Shown here in pieces: positions 57,701-64,000 of a stretch of 64,000 bases of DNA (position 1 is the first letter of the stretch; each line of letters starts with the position of its first letter). Source of the stretch: Prinia subflava (Eukaryota > Chordata > Aves > Passeriformes > Cisticolidae); NCBI RefSeq assembly GCF_021018805.1, contig NC_086283.1, forward strand, positions 8,569,162 through 8,633,161, read 5' to 3'. The position numbers and the translations under genes are program-made. The notes beneath the pieces are model-generated. The model saw only the letters and a list, made by a program, of their open reading frames with translations, was not told the origin of the DNA and did no database searches.

Positions 57701-60700
57701 AGCTGTGTAATCCTTGTGATGCTGGCATCTGTCAGCTGCCACTTCAATTTCACCACTCAATAGTGATATTTTTATTTTGTAGTAATGATCTTCAGTCTCC
57801 TTGCATATGTTTTTTTTCAAAATTAAACAGACCTAACAACCCCTTTAGCAAACACAGAATATTTTTAAAAGCTTATGTAAAATCACATATAGAGACTTGA
57901 TATTCACACTTTAACCTGTGAGGGTAGCTCCTGTTGACCAGCAGTAACTCCCTCCCTTAGCTTGTAACATTCAAATTTGTGGTTTTGAAAGAGTGAACAG
58001 TGTAGTTTTACTGAAGAAAATATAATTTACAGGCAGAACTGGGACAGGATTATGTATTACTTGCACATGATCATGGCCATTTACGAGACTTACCTAGTGG
58101 AGTCTTCATGCTACTTAGGTTACAGTATCTTTGTAGCCTGCTCCTTGCAATTTCCTGCTGCACCCACTAACAAGCATTCTCCACACACAGATCACAGTTG
58201 TCTACTAAAAACTACTCTAAATACTAAGGATTTAACGCAACTCAGGCAGACAAAGCCACCTATCTTGTACAATAAAAGCCTGAAAGAGCACCACGAGTTT
58301 ATTCTTTCCACTCACACTGTATTTCAAACAGGTGTGCAAAGGGAACATATCAGAGAGATTTAAATAGGTTAAGCAGACTGTGAATTTCCATCTACGCTTG
58401 GTCTAATTAAAGCTATGAACATACGTGAGACTGAGAATTTTGTTTAGAGTAATCCCCTTATCAAAACTATCATATGCCAGGAAATGTTAGAAGCAGAGTT
58501 GCTTATTCCCCATGTTCTTGAGCTACTGTGTTTGCCATTTAAATATCAACATTTCTCAACTGCTTTCAGTTTAACCCACAGAGGTTTTCCTGCAGTAACT
58601 TCTGGCTGACTTGTGAGCCCCTTACTCATACTGGTGATTAGTTAATTCCACAAATGCAATTGGATCAGATTTAATTATGACTGCATCAACATAAAAAGTT
58701 TCCAGCCCTTTAGGACTAACCCAGATAGTGCTATGAGATAATCTCACAGAGGCTGTGATCACCAGACTTTTTTTCTACTTCTGCTTGTGGGAAGGATAAG
58801 CCACTGCCACCACAGACAAGTAACAGAATGTTCCTATTGCAAGCCATACTAAGCATGGGTTTGGGGTTTTTCTTTTCTATGGTTATCTTCCTACAAGAAC
58901 TTTCTGCCTCTTCTGACTCTTACATTCTACAATAAAAACAGAATTTTAAGGTCTAGGGTGCAAGGATTTTCCCAACTTTACACCATCGCACTCGCTGAAC
59001 TTCCAAGCTTTGCAGCTCTACCCAGTATTTGCACTTAAAAATAATTAACAGATTATACAGCAAAAAAAAAAAAAAAGTGCTATTTATGTACCACAGGCAT
59101 GTCTTCAGGCATCTGCTGAGCTAGGGGGCCTCCTGTTAGGATATAAAATGGCCTTTTGACTCCCCTCACTATTACATGTTTCTTCCCAAAGGGCTATAGA
59201 ATGAGTTCTTCTGTGGATGCATGTAAGTTCTCATATGTGATCTCACTGCAGTCAGTGAGTGACATTATTTGTGAGATAATTTAATCACCACTATGGAAAA
59301 GCACTCATGTACATGTTCTTTTTAATGAAAGGAGAAGGGGGAAAAAGCTTTTCAGTACAGAGACTACAATCCTACATGCAGAAAGAGTCAAAGGCCAGGA
59401 CTGGAAACAGGTGGTTATGGATCACACAAGTTCTCCTGGGGCCACTGAATGGGTCCAGGGTTAAATCTACATAACAGACCCCAGGGCTACCCATTCCCCT
59501 AGAGCTCCTTTTGTTGGTGTCTGAGGGACAGATTTCCCTCAGCTTTTGCCTGCAAGTTACAAAGCTTTCTTTTTTAAGAACTGCTATGTAATAACCTAAA
59601 ATAGCCTGCCCCATCTATCCTGAGTGCAGCCAGGCAGAGTTCCTTCGTAGTGTCTGTCATGCCTAAAAATATTCCTGTTATGAAAACAGAGACAGAGGTG
59701 TCTGTTTTTTTGTGCTGTGCATGTGTGTTTAATATACCTGTAAATGCATGGGGACATTTGGAAGGAAAGAAACTAAAGCACAGAGAAAAGTAGGTAAGAT
59801 GGTGTGCAGAGGACGATAGTGGTGAGCGTCACAGTGACACAGTGACAAGGCAGAAAAGTGGGAGGCATTTTAGATGACATGTGGTTTTCCTTCTCTGAAA
59901 GTTTTAAGTCACAGAAAAAGCCCATAAAGGAATCAGATATGACCATACAGAAACAGGAACTGATGAAAAGGATTTAAGTCTCAGTGTAGAGGAAAACCCT
60001 ATAAGTTTTTCACAGGTTTTTTTCCCTTCTTGCTTTTAAAATGATATGTTCAGCTCCCTAACAGAGGCAAACCCTGCAACTGAACCTGCCCACCTTAGGT
60101 GTTTTAAGGTACAGAGGGAAGCAAAAAACATGCAAGCACATACACCTGCTAAGTTTATGTGAACAGAAAGAAAGAAAAGAAAGGATAAAACAAAGAAAAG
60201 GTCTTTGTTGTCTCCCATTCCTTCTGAACCTAGTCCAGGCCAGCACTGTTGCTAACTATAGTGCAAGACAGGAGTTTCTGCAGGATGCCCAGATTTTAAG
60301 ACAGGATGTTTATTTCTCAAAAATGCTATCTTTATATACAGTGTTGCTTTGAAACCTTCTTTGCTTCATAGTTTCTACAGTTCTACAACCAATGTGTCCA
60401 TGTACTCATCCTCTGAGACTGCTGAAAACTACTTCTAAATTCCCTGGAGAGAAGGACACAATCAGACAAGGTAGCACCATCCTGCTCAGTTCTGCACACA
60501 GAACCTATAACCCTTCCAAAAATACTGTTATTTGCCCCTTGAATGTCCTTATTTAGTTCAAATCATATTCATATATATAATTAGCATTTTACAAGGATTT
60601 CTAAAGTCTGTGTCATAGCCTGTAAAATGCTTTGGCACATGCAGAGGAATTTAGGTGCTCTCAGGTTAAAACAGTTTTGGCAAAATAAAGAAAACCAGAG

Positions 60701-63700
60701 GCAGTAACAAAAAGCCCAAATCCTTGAAAATACATGATGTGTCCTTCCCCATGCATTAGGTTGCAACAAGTGTGTTGATAGGCAACATAAGATATGCAAG
60801 GATGAAGTAAACAATAACCCCAAGGATGACAAAGTAAATATTTGGGTGTATTAGCTGTTTGGAGGTGTTTTGCGTTTTTAAATTTGTTTGTGTTAATGTT
60901 TGAGTTCAACTCGCCTTCTAAAAAAAAGATAACTGAAATGATCTGTCTCCTGCCCACAGTCATCTCCTCCATCAATATTTTTGCTTATCTCTCTTCTCAT
61001 GTTTCATGTTTTTTCAAGCAGCTCTTTAGCAAGCCACAAAAATGTTAGCTATCCAGCTAGGTTTAAGTGGACCCCAGCTGAAGTAAATACTCCAGGTATA
61101 TTATTTCTCTTCCATTTCTTGGTTAGTATTCTTTGGGCCTGCTACATGTAGATCAGTAGCCTTTAAAATGTTTAGTGAGGGAACCATGCATTACAGATAC
61201 TCTTGCTTTCAGGGTGCTGTGTTTCTATAGTAACCACCTTATTAAAGCACTGCAGCCATCTGCTTTAAATACTAACTTCACAAGACCATCAGGACTAGCT
61301 TCAAACCATATCACATGTTCATTAAATATTAAAACTAGAAACAAAAGGAAAGAACGAAAGGAGAGAGCTTCTTCCTGTTCTTTCAACCTAATCTATGAAA
61401 AAAAAAAACAACACTTGTTTGCTCTTTCTAGATAATTTAACAGTTCATGCCACTGCTTTACAAATAACTGTGGAAGTGGCCACACTTGCTGCTGGTGGCA
61501 TAAAATACAACTTTCTGGGACGTTGTAAAAATGAACAAATGAAGAAAATAGCGTTTGGGAGTAGATGGTCAGTCTGTATGTGTTCCTGGTAAGAGATTTT
61601 CTGGACCCTGTTTTTGCAGCAGTACTCTCAGGCATACTGTGGTGAAGTCTATAGAGGAAGGAGGGACACAGGGTAACAGCCAGCAGCAGCTGATAAGTGC
61701 CACATTGAAACAAACAACTGTCTGTTTTTATCATGGTCTGCTAAAGGGCATATGCCTCAGTGAATTGTATAATCACTCAGTAATACATTCAGCCTACCAC
61801 CAGCTTATAGCCAAAACTATGAGACTTAAACCCACTATAGGTTGTATCCTTAAGGAGCAGAAGCCTAAACATGGTCCTAGTTCACAGAAATGTCTGCTGC
61901 TTACAAAAGAAACTGCTTAAGTAACAGGCTGTGATGGCAAGGTCTTTAGATTAAGCACACCCCACTGTCTTTGTTTCCTTTCAGCATTTTGAAATATGTT
62001 GGATACTACCTTCTTTACTGTCATTGTTCAAATTGTGCTGGAGAGCCAAGGGTAGCTCCTCAGAGCTTCTCTGTCTTGAGTGTATGTTATCTAGCTCACA
62101 CTCCAGAGTTGTTACTGTGCCTTAATTCCTGCTCCTTCATTCTGTGCTGCCTGTTTTGAGGCCCTGATCCAGCACAAGCTATTGTATTTGGAGTCAGAAT
62201 ATACAGGAACACTCACAATTTGCAAATTTCATCTGAAAATGCCACTGGAACAAGAAAGAGGAGGTGAGTTCAGATCTTCCCATGGACAAACCATACAACT
62301 CTGGCACTACAGCTCAAGAGAAATATTTTCTAGTGTTTTGCATTCTGTGAAATGTTTCTGTCTTCATTCACTACAGCTTAACAAAGCCATACATACTGCT
62401 AAGATTAAGTACTGTGTTGCATCTGTTTTTCCCACTTCTCTTTACTGCCACATTGAGAAAGTGCCTACACTTAAGCTGTTCATTGAATTGTCCAGATCTT
62501 CATCCATGAACTCTTTGCATTATGCACAGAAAAGCAGCAATGTGCCCAGATAACACAGGCACGGTCCTTGGCCAAGAAATGAACGTTCTAATGTATCACT
62601 AGACCCTCACAAAAATGTGTAATTACTTACAATCCCCGCACTAAGCAGTTCCTCCTCCTTGATGATGCCAACTTCTCTGTTTCACGCACTACCTTTTTTT
62701 CTGCAGTTCTTAGGGGATGTTTCTTGTATTGGTAGCCCAAGGGCAATGTCTCAAGGCAGGAACAATCATGACCAAAAACACTGAATGAGGAACAGGAGTT
62801 CCTGGAGTTAGACTGAACATCAAGCTGAGGAGTTATGTTAACCTTTTTGAGAAAAAAAGGCAAATTTTGCACAGGCTCTTTTTTGTGGCTTTGCCAGGCA
62901 TTAAGTTACTTTTCTTCTTAAGCCTTGGCAGGGCTTCAGCTGGAACGCTTTATCTATCCAAAAGGCAAAAATGTTCATCAAAATGAGAAGACTTGGAAGA
63001 GTACAGAATCTCTATTAGCAGAGGTCTTCTAGAGCAGATTATCCACCTATTTATCAAAAGTGCCAGTTTAATGATTTTGCTGAATTGGGAGAAGAAAATG
63101 GAACAAATGGTCTCTTCCATGACTATTTCATACAACTTTTAGGAACAGCTTGTCTGTCTTTCTTACTGTTGTGCACTGGTACAGGGAAAGGCTGTTTAGT
63201 ATATCCTGATGAGAGTTTATCTGGATAACAGTGCAAGCAAGTTTGAATGGGTCAAAAAGGAGTTCACAAAGGAAAGGTGTTGGCCACTCTTCCTCTCAGA
63301 CTAACCCAAATTTTCCACATCAAATCTTTACACTGAAGAATGACATTCTTTTGCATGGAGTTTCATGGAAATTGCCATTCTTGAGACAACCATACTCTAC
63401 ATTTGTAGACCTACAGTAAGGATAAAAAAAAAAATCAGAAAAAAAAAAAAAGGTCTGATTTTGCTGCTTCTGGTATATCTCTGTTGAATTAATGAATCAG
63501 AGTTTCTGCAGCTTGGCTGTTAAATATATGCAACTGCTTTCTTTCATTGATACATAACTTGACTACTAGAAATAGGGCTTTTGTCGTATTTTGAAGCTTT
63601 GGAGGTTGGCCATGACCAAAGTCAGGCTGGTGGGCAAAGCACAGTGGTGTTTCTTGTAGGACTGAAAGACATGAAGGAAGAAACCTCAGCACTTCACTGG

Positions 63701-64000
63701 TTTAATCCTGTGGATATGAAGAAGAGCTGTTGCTGCTATGGCTCAGCCATTTTTTGTTTTTTTAAATTCACTCTGTAAGATGGAATTTTCTCGCTTTTCT
63801 AAGAACATCTCTCAGCATTTTCCCTCAATACTTCTTGCGACTCTTGAATTCACATGATTTGTTATGTTTTTAAGTAGGGTGATGGGAAATATTTTCTGCC
63901 AGTGGTTTATGCTGAACATGTATTTTAGAGGCCCATTGCATGTTCCCACCTTACCTCTGAGTTGTTAGTGTAACTTAATATACTGTCCAGCAGGTGTTCT
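54713..64000. other. Non-coding distal sequence, no gene seen
   Basis: Only simple A runs (59060-59075, and 63424-63451 with flanking short complementary ends) and scattered short unrecognised open frames are visible. No CpG island, exon or mobile element was identified, so the TET2 promoter is either inconspicuous here or outside the window. Confidence 0.5.

Noticed and set aside
63424..63462. Short inverted repeat around an A run (AAAATCAGA / TCTGATTTT)
   Set aside because: A 9-base A/T-rich stem around poly(A) is easily produced by chance.

Overview
The window is vertebrate nuclear DNA, most likely from a bird. It is AT-rich and intron-rich, with one large spliced gene and two old CR1 (chicken repeat 1) LINE fragments, the characteristic retrotransposon of avian and other sauropsid genomes. 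I see no bacterial-style gene organisation, tRNA, rRNA or CRISPR array. The species cannot be fixed from the sequence alone.

The gene is TET2, the Fe(II)/2-oxoglutarate-dependent methylcytosine dioxygenase, on the minus strand. All coding exons are present. The large first coding exon (exon 3 in human numbering) is at 27956-31343 with its ATG at 31298. Exons 4 to 10 lie at 25638-25728, 22100-22193, 20789-20997, 19830-19980, 17570-17659, 14921-15058 and 13372-13732. The last coding exon runs from 12115 to the stop at 10707. Joined, they give 5886 bases, or 1961 residues plus stop, without a frameshift or internal stop. Exons 4 to 9 have the lengths I recall for human TET2 (91, 94, 209, 151, 90 and 138 bases). 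The Fe and 2-oxoglutarate ligands are all present. A long AU-rich 3' UTR follows down to a likely poly(A) signal at 7401-7406.

Layout from left to right: 1-7382 is the region downstream of TET2, with a CR1 fragment on each strand and no recognisable gene. 7383-10706 is the inferred 3' UTR. 10707-31343 holds the TET2 coding exons and introns. 31344-64000 is 5' of the coding part, so it is probably intron 2 and other upstream sequence. I could not place the non-coding first exons or the promoter there. That right half contains a tetranucleotide microsatellite beside a long near-perfect hairpin, a second compact hairpin, and an isolated CpG-dense patch.

I did not find a convincing previously undescribed system. 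The points most worth a second look are an exon-like module on the opposite strand inside TET2 intron 8, the weak donor of exon 7, the hairpins at 48480-48544 and 53277-53309, and the CpG patch at 54610-54712.
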